Source: Rhipidocladum racemiflorum (lineage: Eukaryota > Streptophyta > Magnoliopsida > Poales > Poaceae). From it: a stretch of 64,000 nucleotides of DNA. Positions 21,298 to 32,728 of the stretch are shown here, piece by piece. The stretch lies in the NCBI GenBank assembly GCA_036346355.1, contig CM070578.1, positions 16,506,501-16,570,500 on the forward strand, read 5' to 3'. The translations under genes and the position numbers were made by a program. A model generated the notes under the pieces. The model was not told where the DNA came from, made no database searches, and was given only the letters and a program-made list of their open reading frames with translations. Positions within the stretch are counted from its first letter, which is position 1, and every line of letters starts with the position of its first letter.

Positions 21298-24200
21298 TTA
21301 TTTAAAATACAACCCTTCTTGATGATCTACACGCATGTAATGTGTTCCATGTGTGCCGTCGTCACCGCTAAGACATGCCCCATCTGCAAACGGAGGTGTT
21401 TCATCAAATTGGTTGTACTCTTCTTCATCTACGACATTTTCAACTCCAACAATCCTCCTCTTGCCATGAAGTACGACGTGCAACCTCGGATTGGCCGGAT
21501 CACGACGTAGAAAACTTGAGTTGCTTGCTTTGCGAGGACGAGCGGTTCATCTCTCAGAGGCCATCTATTCAGATCAACAATTGTAAAACCTGTCTTGTCG
21601 ACCTTAACTCCGTGAGGAAGTCTCACCCACTTACATCGAACAATGGAACTTGGTATATTCCGTAGTCGAGCTCCCATATTTCTTCGATCATCCCGTAGTA
21701 ACAGATTCATTGCGATTGACGATCCTCTAATTGAGTGATCATCGGACAAAGCATCTATGCTCACACCACTGCTTTTGCACTGTACTCTTTGCATCTTGAC
21801 TTTCATTATAAAATGTGTAGCCATTAATATCGTAACCTTGCCATGTCTCAGATATTAAATCTTGGTCCGTCACCAACCATTTGACATCCTCGGTACTAAC
21901 GGAGACCTTCACCTTTTCTTTGAACCATGTGAGAATCGATCGTTGTGTTCTCGTGTGATGGAAAGCTCATCCATAAGTGGATTCTCTTCCCGTAATATCA
22001 ACTTGTCTTTGTTGGATGTATGGATGAACTTCATTTGTGTTGCAAGACTGTGAAATGCGCTTTACAAGACATATCAAATTGTGGGCTCATTAGATTTGAC
22101 CCAATGGTTCCTTTGCCACGAAGTCTGCCCTCATGACGAGATATAGGAACACCAATCGGTTGTCTTTTACCTAGGTAGTCCACGCAGAACTCAATAACCT
22201 CTTGATCCCATAACCTTCAATAATACTACCCTCGGGCTTCGACCTATTCCTCACGTATGACTTTAATATACCCATGTACCTCTCGAGCGGATACATGTAA
22301 CGCAGGAATGCGGGTCCACAAATCTTAATCTCTCTAACAAGGTGAACAACGAGGTGGACCATGGCGTCGAAGAACGACGGGGGAAATGCATCTCAAGGCG
22401 ACAAAGAGTCTGCACCACCTCACTGTAAGTTGTCTAGTATATCGGGATCAATAACCTTGCATGAAATCGCATTGAAGAAATAGCATAGCCGTGATTGCCA
22501 ACCTGACGTCATATGGTAGGATATTTCGATTGCAACGAGGAGCATTTGGGTCATCAAGACATGACAGTCGTGGGACTTCATACCGATCAACTTCAAATCA
22601 TCCATAGACACAAGCTTCTTAATGTTTGCGGAGTAGCCCGATGGAACTTTAATATCGTGGAGACACTTGCAGAGGTCTTCTTTCTCTTTCTTGGATAAGG
22701 TGTAGCATGCGGCGAGGATGTACGGCCCTTTTCCATCCTCCTCCATCATCGCAAGCTTGGGCCTGATCCCCATGTAGGTCATATCACGGCGAGCATTCAA
22801 ACCATCCTTGGTCTTCCTGTATGTTCAGCAGGATGCCTACCAAATTATCACAAACATTTTTCTCAACGTGCATGACATCAATACATTGACGGACATCTAA
22901 CTCCTTCCAATATGGTAAGTCCCAAAATATCGACCTCTTTTTCCAAATGGTCCTAGGACGAACAGATTTACGGCTCTTACCATACTGAACATCGATATCC
23001 TCTACACGTGAATATACTTGCCTTCCAAATCATAGGTCATGGGCTGCACGAACTTCCTCTTTCCATCAAATTTGTCATCCATCTTACGATATCGATGACT
23101 TGGGGTAGAAACCTCACGGTGACCCATGTACACCGTTTTCCTCGAATCGGCAGCCACAAGCTATCGGTGTCCTCTTCACAAATTGGACAAGCTTTGGCTC
23201 CTTCGTGCTATAGCCCGCCAAATTACCAAAGGCTGGAAAATCATTTATGGTGCAAAATATCATAGCCCGTAGGATGAAGTTCTCTCTTTTGTATGCATCC
23301 CACACCTCAACCCCCACATTCCACAATTTTACCAAATCCTCAATTAGTGGTGATAGGTACACATCAATACCATTACCCTACTGTTTGGGACTGAGATTAG
23401 CAACGACATCATGATATACTTCCGCTTCATGCATAACCAAGGAGGCAAATTGTAGATACACAACAAAAGCGGCCAGAAATCTTGTGTCATTTGCTCATAT
23501 TACCAAACGGATTCATACCATCCGTACTCAATCCAAATCTTATGTTCCTCATCTCGCACCAAACTCCTCATGTTGCCAATTAATGTTTCTCCATTGAGCC
23601 GAATCAGCGGGATGTCTCAACTTGCCATCTTCCTTTCGGGATTCATAATGCCAACGCAACAATTTTGCCTCTTTAGGATTTGCAAATAACCGCTCTAAAC
23701 GGGAATGATGGGCAAATACCATAACACCTTGGTGGTGCCCCTTTTTCACATCTTCACCGTCGTCAATTAGGTTCTTACGCTTCTTGTCATTACGCTTCTC
23801 ATTTTGTTTGTATCGGGTACACCACAAAAGCGGGACAAATCTTGTGATTCCTTATGGACGTTGCGGTATAGTATGCAATCATTTGGACATGCATGTATCC
23901 TTTCTATTTCCATTCCCATGGGACATAATAGCTTCTTCGCTTCATAAATACTTGTTGGCAACTCGTTTCCCTCTGGAAGCATATCCGATAGAAGTATTAA
24001 AAGTGCATTGAAACTTGTATCTGTCCAACGGTGTTTTGCCTTCAGTTCAAACAATGCAAGAACCGAACCCAACTTGGTGTATTCCCCTTTGCAACTTGAA
24101 AACAATGGTTTGGCATCGTCATCCATCAAGCTTTTAAATTTTTTGAACTCTCTTTCCGTGTAATTTCCCTCCACATCCCGCAACATTTGATCTAAATTAT

Positions 24201-24519
24201 CGTCATCGAACATATCACGCTCCAACTCGTGATCGGCTTCCAGCATGTCTTCGTTGCGTAGCACAGAGGTACTACCTATCTCCCCATGATGGATCCAACA
24301 CGTGTAATTCCTCACGAAGCCACGTCGAATCAAATGCCCTTCAATTTGAGCTGAGTTGTTAAATCTCCTGAGATTGGTGCAATCAATACAAGGACAATAT
24401 ATGAACTTTACACCCCTCATAACCATATCTTCTTCTGCAATTTTTATGAACTCCTTAACTCCCCTCTGAAATTCAGCACTCACACGGCTTTTGTGATACA
24501 TCCATTCTTCACGGTCCAT
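21298..24519 (-). pseudogene. TNP2-type CACTA transposase, decayed
   Basis: Reading leftwards from ATG at 24519: a transposase-associated domain with REEWMYHKSRVSAEFQRGVK, IYCPCIDCTN and WIHHGE, then the TNP2 region with LPTSIYEAKKLLCPMGMEIE and ACPNDCILYRN. The frame then shifts near 23800 to MVFAHHSRLERLFANPKEAK, LRWHYESRKEDGKLRHPAD, and later LSPLIEDLVKLWNVGVEVWD and FCTINDFPAFGNLAGYS. Next is a DUF4218-like block (22171-22362: MVHLVVHLVREIKICGPAF, RYMYPLERYMGILKSYVRN) and a DUF4216-like block (21824-21429: CKWVRLPHGVKVDKTGFTIV), ending after HYMRVDHQEGLYFK. Several frame changes and stops interrupt it; a few could be introns, but not all show splice sites. This is the standard domain order of plant CACTA TNP2. 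Confidence 0.88.
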
Positions 24520-24636
24520 CTACAAGTAAACCGCAAACAATAAATTAATAATGCCCTAATCAATGAAATAAAAGAAGGGTTGAACCCGAAAACAAAGTTT
24601 TTTTGTTGAATGATCTTATATAAAGAAACGTATATC

Positions 24637-25028
24637 TGTAGACCGACTAAGTACGTACGTACCAACGATGACTCCTAATCTCTAAGTAGGTTAGGTCCTA
24701 ATCCCATTCGAGGATATGTGGTTCGAGCACGTTCCTAAGATGTTGTACAAACTTTAGAGAAAATTTCGCAAAGATCTTCCTCATTGTTCTCCAAATACAC
24801 GTATCGACAACATGTCAAGAGGATGTGTATTCAGAGAACACTGGCCAGGGAGATGCTGCCGAAACTTTCTCTAGAGTTTGTACAACAGCTTAATTAGGAA
24901 CTTGCCCGAGCCACATATCCTCAAACTGTCCAAAAACGTGGACAATTCGAGACTGCTTATTTATAAATATGCCATTTTAGCATACTTATAAACAAGCACC
25001 CTCAAACGGGAGACGCATAGGTTACGCA
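24637..25028 (-). repeat. Hairpin-forming leader/promoter, copy B
   Basis: Homologous to 19452-19828 and placed just upstream of the TNP2 ATG (24519). The inverted repeat spans 24705-24924. The same TATTTATAAATA box is at about 24957-24968. Confidence 0.8.
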
Positions 25029-25496
25029 GCCTAATTAACTACGTACTCTATCATTGATCATATTAATTATATTGACACAATTATGACATGTAATGTACAC
25101 ATTGACCAAATAAAAAAACTAATTTAAGTCCTACTGCAAATATTGAAGGGATTTATAAGAATTAATGCTGATCACCTTTCGAGGAAAGCCACAAACGAGG
25201 GGAAATCTAGCTCCTGATCAAGCTAGCTAGGGTTTCAATTAACTTTAACCTTCAACGCACTGATCTCCTACACCCCCTCGTTTCTCAACCATACACTCTG
25301 CTAATGACACCAAATCAAAATCGAATAATGTATGTTAATACAAAATTGAAGGGATTCGAAGGAATGGGGCCCACCTTTTGAATAAAGCCACAAGTAAGCT
25401 AGGCAGGAAAATAGAGAAATCGCCTAGCGAACCAACTCGACGAGAGTTAATAAGTTCATCCCGAGTCCAGATGGTACATATATAAACCTAGCGAAC
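25029..25496. other. CACTA interior, no gene seen
   Basis: AT-rich. Two related motifs about 210 bp apart share ATTGAAGGGATT, CACCTTT-GA and AAAGCCACAA. Confidence 0.5.
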
Positions 25497-25712
25497 CTCA
25501 TCACAATCGGTTCTATACAAGAACCGTTTGTGATTATTTATTTATCACCGTAAACATATGTAAAACCGATTGTGATAATTTGGATCCTCAACAACATCGG
25601 TTTCTTTATTGAACCTAAACAGATAATGTATCTGTATCGGTTCTAAAAAACAACCGACTGCCATAACATAGGTCATCACAGTCGGTTCTTGATATGAACC
25701 GACACGGATATT
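25497..25712. repeat. CACTA subterminal-type repeats, inner right block
   Basis: Copies of TCACAATCGGTTCT, AACCGATTGTGATAA and CATCACAGTCGGTTCT, more diverged than in the end blocks. Confidence 0.8.
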
Positions 25713-25926
25713 ACTGCACCCTCGTCCCCGCCACTTTGACCGTTCAAACATAGAGCTCCTTTCATATAACTCCTTTCATCGATATCGGGGTACTCTTCCA
25801 AGGTTTGATCGCGTTCCTTTCTTCTCTGCAAGGTCTAACTTCTCTGCAAGGAACGTCACGGTGACTCCATATAGCTCCTTTTAAGATCTCTTTCATATAG
25901 CCCCTTTCTTCTCTGCAAGGTCTAAC

Positions 25927-26331
25927 TTGATCCTTTCGTCGGCCGCGGCAATGGCGGCGCCTCCTTCTCCGGCAAGGTCGAGAATCCGTGGAGTCACCGT
26001 CGTTCCTCCAGCGCCCTCACCGCCGCCCGGCAGCCGCCTCGACCTCCGGCGCCTCACTCGGCGTGGCGCGGCGCCCTTCACTGTCTCCCATCCCTCGGCG
26101 CCTCACCCCATCCGAGCGCCTCCAAAGCCAGCGGAAGCGCCGCGAAGATGGCGATCAAGGCGACGCAACGACGAGGAGGAGGAGGAGGACGGCAACGACG
26201 GCGAGGAGGGCGAGGAGGAGAAGAAGGAGGAGGAGGAGGAGGAGGAGGTGGAGTACTTCAGCGCCGATCACCATAGGGACCGGCGCCTGCGTCTAGATCG
26301 GGTTCATCATCCGAGGATGAACCATCACTAG
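25927..26331 (+). other. GC-rich block with acidic low-complexity frame
   Basis: A 134-codon frame on the plus strand (opposite to the transposase) starts near ATGGCGGCGCCTCCTTCTCC, is Pro/Arg-rich and then runs into a GAGGAGGAG acidic stretch. It may be a captured host exon or simply a GC-rich CACTA segment. I do not recognise a protein family, so I do not call it a gene. Confidence 0.35.
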
Positions 26332-26704
26332 TCCGCGTAGTCTCGGTGATACCGACTCTGGCGACTCGGGTGACTCGGTGACTCGGGTGGTAAATGTAAT
26401 ATATTAGCTGTAATATATGTTTAATAATTATAAACAATGGATGTGGTGATATATATTGTAATGAAAGTACAATCATGGAAGACTAATGTTATATATATTT
26501 TGCATCACTACATGTGTCTATATAAATTGTCCGAGAGTTGAACCGCGAGTTGGGATTCTAGCAGAGCGGTACTATTCATCGTCAGAAAAAACAAGTTGCA
26601 CAAATATTAAAGCATGAATGAAGGGTAGATGAGGTGCGTGTTGGGATTCTAGCAGAGCGGTCCGTGTTGGAGTTTGTTTTTCTTGTTCCCTGAAGGAAAT
26701 GCAT

Positions 26705-27112
26705 GAGGATCTCACAATCGGTTCTGGAAAAGAAATGATTGTGATAACCCCTGTGCTCATCACAATCGGTTTCTTCCCAAAACCGATTATGATAATACCA
26801 TCTCATTGCAATCGGTTCGGAAAAGAATGATTGTGATAACCCAATGCTCATCACAATCGGTTTCTTCCTCAAACCGATTGTGATAATACCTACTCATTAC
26901 AATCGGTTCTATATAAAAACCGATTGTGATAAAACAATGATTATCACAATCGGTTCTTATCTAGAACCGATTGGGATTATTATCGTATCACAATCGGTTC
27001 CCTCTCAGAACCGATTGTGATAACCTGTTACCAAGATTTCCAAATGGAATATACTTATCACAATCGGTTTTTTAGTCAAAAGTTTAGAACCGACACAGAT
27101 GAAGCGATAGTA
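26705..27112. repeat. CACTA subterminal repeats, right block
   Basis: At least nine ATCACAATCGGTT motifs facing AACCGATTGTGAT partners, a few tens of bases apart. Just outside, GTTGGGATTCTAGCAGAGCG occurs twice (26550 and 26640). Confidence 0.9.
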
Positions 27113-27136
27113 ATGTGTCATTCTGTAGTAGTGTCT

Positions 27137-27253
27137 ACACATATAATTTTTATGTATCCAATTTAAATATTTAAAAATATATCGATAATCAAAGTTTCAG
27201 AAGTTTAACCATCACTATGTCCAAAACGACAGATATTATCAAACCGGAGGGAG
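27137..27253. mobile_element. Stowaway MITE, right part, split by the CACTA element
   Basis: Continues the sequence cut at 15342 and ends CCGGAGGGAG before TA 27254-27255. Left and right parts together make about 259 bp, matching the 260-bp family length. Confidence 0.93.
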
Positions 27254-27255
27254 TA

Positions 27256-29208
27256 GGTGCACATTGACCACCAACTTCTTTACACTCCGCGGCACCTGTG
27301 CAGCCTTTTTTTTAATTCGATGCAACATAGAAGCATCTCCTCGAATTTAACAACCACTTTGTTTTAGTTTTGGATAACCGATCATCAGCGGCGTTGAATC
27401 AGATAGTGATCAAATGCAGACACCAATCAACCACAACAACAATGTAAACTAGAATATCTCGCGTTTCTTCCGATCTCAGTCAAAGCACTCACATGCAAAG
27501 CAGCAGCTGTTTTACCTTTAAGCGAACACCTAGCCAGTTAGTCAAACACCCGCATCGAGCAAAGGCATGAAGAGATTTCGCGGCCGAGAGAGCGCCACCT
27601 CGGACGGGTGACCCACCACCCCCCAAATAGCGGTGTCACTTTAAGCTATCTCCTAGCTATGTCGCATAAGCAAAATACTACGTGAAAGAGAGAGCACGTG
27701 AAAAAAGAGAATATGTCGTCTCTTATGCAAGAGACAATTTGATCGTGAAAACCAACGTAACAAAGTGTGAGAGGGAAAATATAATGAAGATGAATGATTT
27801 TAGAGATAATTATCGAAGATATTATCTCTAGTGTTGCCTCTAGGTGAGTTAAAATCTTTAGAGATAATTTTTTAGAGATAAACTACTGTACACGCTCTTA
27901 AGCAAAGGAGGGAGGCGTTAAACTACAATTAGGTTCGTTGGAACGCCGGGTCCTCCTAGCTTGGGCGGCTCGGTGGGGCCCACTCATGGCTGGAGCGAGA
28001 GGGGCTTTCCGATCAAACCCTCCTAATTAACGTGCCCCCTGCGGTACGTTTATCTCGCTAATCGGATGCTTAGCCCCTGGGCCGGCTTAGATCACCTCGG
28101 CCATTAGATTTAATCCCCAGGATCAGTTAGGAAATCAATTGCCGTCGCCGTCGGCTCGCGTGATGGGAAGCCCCGTTTTAATTGGCTGGTCTTCTAATTG
28201 CTGGTTTGTGCCTGTGCTTAAGCAATTGTCAACTAATTAGATGGGTTTACAAGCTAGGACGATGGATGAGTCAAGGAGGGTTGTTATTGTTCTTGTTTGG
28301 TTTTCTATTTATTGTTCCAAGCTAGGGACGCTGGATATTAATATGTATGCATGGTGAGGTGTTCTGTTTGTAGCAAATTGTTTATCATGTGTCATGGTAG
28401 TGGTATTATTACTGGTGGTGATTAAAACCTAGTCTGGAATTCCATGACGTGTCTTGGAAAATCCTCAATGCCCATATTGGTTGCTTATAAAAACCCTCTC
28501 TCTATATATCTCTCTCTCTCTCTTTGTGTGTGTTTTGGTGGTGAATGTATGGGGCTTCATGGCTGAAAAAACTACAATATGTAGCATTTTCTGTTAAAAA
28601 TACTCTCCCTCGAGGCTCTGGTCACAGAAGGAAACCGTTTTGGTAACATGCAGTCAAACATTGCAAATTTTGGCCATTAATACTTTTTCTCGAATATTTA
28701 GAATTCATACATGAAAATGTTGCATGTAGATTTGTCTCGGAAAGTTCTTTCGTAATATTATAATTTTAGCAGGTTTTATAAATATGTTAGAATAGATATG
28801 AGTGATCAAAGTTGCATTTTACGGCCGTATCGATACTCCAAACGATTTTCTTTCACGACTGAATAGATTATACAAGTAGAGTTCCAAATTGAAAATGCTT
28901 GTTTTGGGATATAAAAAAGTAACCGTAAATCCAGCAAATGCAATATATAGTGTGGCCTGCGGTATCACTTAATTTTCCTACTTTATATATGAGATAATTA
29001 AGACCAAAATGGACCGGGCAAAGCAAAAAAAAAAAAAAAAAATAGTAATGGAAATACTGAGACATTACCTTTTATTTATTAAAAAATATATCTATTTTAG
29101 TAGACAAAAGAAAGAGCGAGTAAAGAGCTTTCCATATTCTAGAACTCGCAATGGTGACATGCACGAGACCGTGCAATTCTTAGGATGAAAACTTACTGCT
29201 CTTTTCTC

Positions 29209-29254
<46 letters not shown>

Positions 29255-29544
29255 ATATCTGCAACAGCTCCTTCATGCATGCTTATTGCTTTTTTTTAAT
29301 GAAGTAAATTAGCAGGCTGGTCTGCACCTGTTGGATTGAAAAGCCTATTAGTCTCTACTATATAAAGTGAGAGTTTCTTCCCACGTCATATTAATTACCC
29401 TGCTTAATTGCCCTACGCAAGAAACGAAGCGATGCATTAATTGCCCTGCTTAATTGCCCTACGCAAGAAACGAAGCGTTGCTTTAATTAGCCAGCTTTTG
29501 CAAGAAACGAAGCGTTAAAGATAGATGTTTGATCTTATGAAATA
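27256..29544. other. Intergenic stretch with decayed repeats
   Basis: No gene recognised. A TTATAAAAACC box followed by a CT run lies at 28486-28530, promoter-like but with no gene after it. 28609-28850 is a diverged relative of the Stowaway family (shared TTTTAGCAGGTTTTATAAATAT-like core). An uninterrupted A run of 44 bases is at 29210-29253. Confidence 0.5.
29398..29517. repeat. 46-bp tandem repeat
   Basis: CTGCTTAATTGCCCTACGCA begins near 29400 and 29446, each followed by AGAAACGAAGCG; a third, shorter unit ends near 29517. Confidence 0.8.
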
Positions 29545-29804
29545 CTCCCTCCAGGTGCAAAAAAGATGTCGTTTTGGACATCGACACGGTCTTCAAAACA
29601 CAATTTTGACCGCTAATTTTTATTATAATATATTTGTAAAACTCAAAAAAATTATAATATTATGAAAGTACTTCTCAAGACAAGTCTACACATATAATTT
29701 TCATGTATCTAATTTAAATATTTAAAAATATATCGATAGTCAAAGTTTTAGAAGTTTGACCATCACCATGTCCAAAACGACATCTTTTTTGCACCTGGAG
29801 GGAG
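29545..29804. mobile_element. Stowaway-type MITE, copy 3 (260 bp)
   Basis: CTCCCTCCAGGTGCAAAAAA to its complement TTTTGCACCTGGAGGGAG, with TA at both sides. The core matches the other copies, but the outer 25 bp of both ends differ from them in the same compensating way, keeping the termini complementary. Confidence 0.92.
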
Positions 29805-29806
29805 TA

Positions 29807-31544
29807 GTATTTTTTTATTTTTTAATATTTATTTTTCGTTATCAATTTTGTTTTTCGTAGCAACGTACGAGCATATAACTAGTATATTATATGCTAATCT
29901 TTTTGCAGTATATACACCCCAGAAGGCTGCTTTGCTTCTTCTTATTTTTTTAATCTATCCTGCGCCGGACATGGTGCGTGTACATTTTTCTATGAAGGAT
30001 CTTATCTACTGCACACGAAACAAACACCCAGCGGCTCGCAGTTAAGGGAGGAAGACGACGACGCGCGCAATGATGCAGCTACGTATCCCACTCGAAGTCT
30101 TGGAACGAAGGAACAGATGGAGGCTAGCAGAGGATGTGCCATACGGCGGCCTCCCATTGGTAACTGAAGCAACAGATTCCAACTTTCTGGGAAGAGCCAA
30201 GGGTGCGAGGACATGCGTAAGACATGGGCAGGAGCTAATCGGATAGCAGCGCTTGTCGCGCAGAGATTCTTCCCTCTTACCGCTCCTTTCCGTCTTGGAG
30301 AAAAAATGTGGAGGAGATTTGGTGGATGAGGCAGATGGTCTTTCTTCCAACAGGAGCTAGGCATGGAGTGATGGAGTGATGGTGTTGTGGAGCTAGGGAT
30401 CTGTATGAGCCAGAGATTTCGAAAAAATATCATTATCTCGGATGAAATTGAGATGAAATTCAAAAGACAAAATTCAAATTCGGTTTTTTTTTTTACCAAG
30501 ATTTTCGAATTTTTTTCCCCCAAAAAACCGACATTTCGTTCAAAATTGCCAAAATTTCGGTAAAATTCAACTGAATAAAAAATAGTTCAAACGATGTCAA
30601 AAAATTTCAAACTTTTTTTTGGACGGTCATGACACATCACTAATGTTTTCATAAAAATTTAGATGATGATCAAGCCTGAGGATTTTTTAAAAATTCTAAC
30701 AGTGCTACTGTCTTGATAAAAGACCGACAGATAAATTTCAACTGAATGAAATTTGGATGGTCCTGACACATTCATAATATTTCCATAAAAATTTAAGATG
30801 ATGATCAATCTTGAGAAATTTTCAAAAATTCGGACAGTGCTACTGAAGACTGACCGGCAAATTTCAACGGAATGAAATATGGTCCAAACCATGTTATAAA
30901 ATTTTGAAATTTTTTGTGTATGGTCCTGATGCATCACTAATATTCTCATAAATTTTTCATATGATGATCAAGCTTGAGGAATTTGTAAAAATTCTGACAG
31001 TGCTACTGTCTTGATAAAAGTTTGAGCGACAAATTTCATCCGAATGGAAAATCATGCAAACCATGTTAGAATTTTTTTTAAAAAAAAATTGGATGGTCCA
31101 TATGAATTATTAATATTCCTATAAAATTTTAAGATGATTATGAAGTCTAAGAAATTTTTAAAAAGCTATCCACCTCGGTTCCTGCCAAATGGTCTCTCAA
31201 GAAAATTGTCAACCATTATTCTTATCATCAAGTTGAGCTGGCCGGTTGGTCTAGGCACTAGATTTCAAGTGATGTTGTTAACTCTGTCTGTTTAGTGTAA
31301 AGATATATGCACCTAGGCAGCCAAGTCTCTTTCTGCAATGGAGTTGTCTTTAGGGACTCGGAATAGTAATTTTGGTTTATGACTAGTACAGTAGTAAGCC
31401 TGAACCAAGGGTTTGTTGTTCTACGGAGAGAATGGTTGCTACTTGCAAGCATTATTTCTCCTGTACGACTACTTCCAACGTCATTGCTGTATCTGAAGTA
31501 GGGTTGCATCTGCTTGTTAATTGTAATGTAACTATTGATCGGTT
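29807..31544. other. Intergenic stretch; unassigned frame on minus strand
   Basis: A 173-codon minus-strand frame at 30002-30523 has no recognisable motif and its beginning runs into a low-complexity repeat, so it is not called. 30600-31165 is tandemly repeated (next entry). Confidence 0.4.
30600..31165. repeat. Diverged tandem repeat, about 4 units of 140-190 bp
   Basis: Each unit contains GGTC(C/A)TGA-GCATCACTAAT, CATAAAAATTTA-GATGATGATCAAG, TTGAGGAATTT and CTGACAGTGCTACTGTCTTG. Similar AT-rich GAAATTTC text recurs at 32450-32640 and, inverted, at 48784-49205. Confidence 0.7.
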
Positions 31545-31754
31545 CGGTGGCGGAGCTAGAAAAAATTCAGAGCCTGAACAAATTTAATTACGGTCTGGAC
31601 TGAGCTTGAGTGCATGTTACCAATTACACGTAACCTAGATTTGAACCCTGCTAGATAAGCCACTAGATAACCCATTTGCTAGCCCTAGTATATGGTCATT
31701 AGGCTTTGAGCCCGGGCAACAGTCCTGGCCTGCCGGACCCTGGCTCCGCCGGTG
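31545..31754. mobile_element. hAT-type MITE, 210 bp
   Basis: The 8-bp duplication GATCGGTT is perfect (31537-31544 and 31755-31762). Ends CGGTGGCGGAGCTAG and CTGGCTCCGCCGGTG are imperfect inverted repeats (11 of 15). Confidence 0.8.
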
Positions 31755-31762
31755 GATCGGTT

Positions 31763-32718
31763 ACTGCCCTCCTGTAAAAAAAGTTACGAACAATAAGTAG
31801 CTTCCAGTGTAACATTGCCTAGAAATGGCAAAGAGTCCAGAAGAGCAGCTCAGTGTAATATTGCTAGTGTGTACATCAACGATATACTTTATATGGGCCA
31901 AAACAAAGATGGGGGTGTTCAATTTGGATGGTTGGCTATCATTCAATTTTTAACATTGCCTACAATGCAGGTAGCTCCACTTGCTCTCTTTGATTGCCAT
32001 TGGTGATGGATCACCACTTTGGGGAAATCTGAATTATAATTCAACAAGGTGTAAATCTGTTCTATCCTGAGATTTTTCACTGTTTATTGCTTTGGGTTTG
32101 TGCTATGGCGTGGCTTCATTATAGTTGGCGGGAGCAGGCAAACGGAAGCAGCAGCATGACGACATAATCAAGGACTTATTTAGTTATCTTATCGTAACCA
32201 GTTATTTGTTATGTGTTACCGAGTTAGAGATTATCTTTTTAGGGGCAATCGGGATTATTCATCTGAACACGGAGGCAGCTCCAAAAATATTGTGACAATA
32301 GAATGGGTCCTGCCGCCTGTAGCTTAGTGAACAAGTGCACCAGCCATCTGAGTAACGAGCTCTCTCTGTTATTTCCACATGTATGTCTTTAATAGGTATT
32401 ATAATTCTCTACAAAAAAAAAAAAAAAAACAACGGCAAATCCGGTCCAAACAAAATGCAATCCAGTCCAAACAACATGAACTTTGGTCCAAATAATCAAA
32501 ATTTCGGGGAAATTTGCCGAAACCACGTCAAAATTTCATCGAAATTACTGTAGTATGATATTTTTGAATTTTTTTATTCCGCCGAAATTATGAATCTTGG
32601 AGTAGCGAAATCCGAGATTTCACTAGGATTTTGAACCTTAATCTTACAGTATCTAATCTGATACACAGACTGAAGCACATAAAAAGGGGTATGGAAGTTT
32701 GAGCCAATGTGGCAAATA
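31763..32718. other. Intergenic stretch, no gene seen
   Basis: AT-rich with an A run at 32413-32429 and repeat text resembling 30600-31165. Confidence 0.5.
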
Positions 32719-32728
32719 GTGGTGGATG

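Larger units (their letters stand above)
15343..27133 (-). mobile_element. CACTA (En/Spm) DNA transposon, 11.8 kb
   Basis: Left end CACTACTACAGAATGGCACA, right end its complement with one mismatch, about 29 bp of inverted repeat. The 3-bp duplication TCT is perfect (15340-15342 and 27134-27136). It sits inside a Stowaway MITE whose halves rejoin exactly. Subterminal arrays of ATCACAATCGGTTCT-type repeats lie at both ends. Two genes are read leftwards: a TNP2 transposase (24519-21298) and a TNPD-like/C48 peptidase gene (19367-16337). Each has a homologous leader upstream (copies at 24637 and 19452), and a further block of subterminal-type repeats sits between the genes. The transposase frame is broken, so the copy is probably not autonomous now. 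Confidence 0.93.

Noticed and set aside
27590..27900. MITE with ends near GGTGTCACTTTAAGC and CACGCTCTTAAGC
   Set aside because: The ends are not convincing inverted repeats and no target duplication was found.
28483..28600. Host promoter with TATA box and ATG
   Set aside because: No coding frame follows and repeat remnants begin within 100 bp.
30002..30523. 173-codon minus-strand frame as a possible gene
   Set aside because: No recognised motif, mixed composition, and its start lies in repeat text shared with other places.
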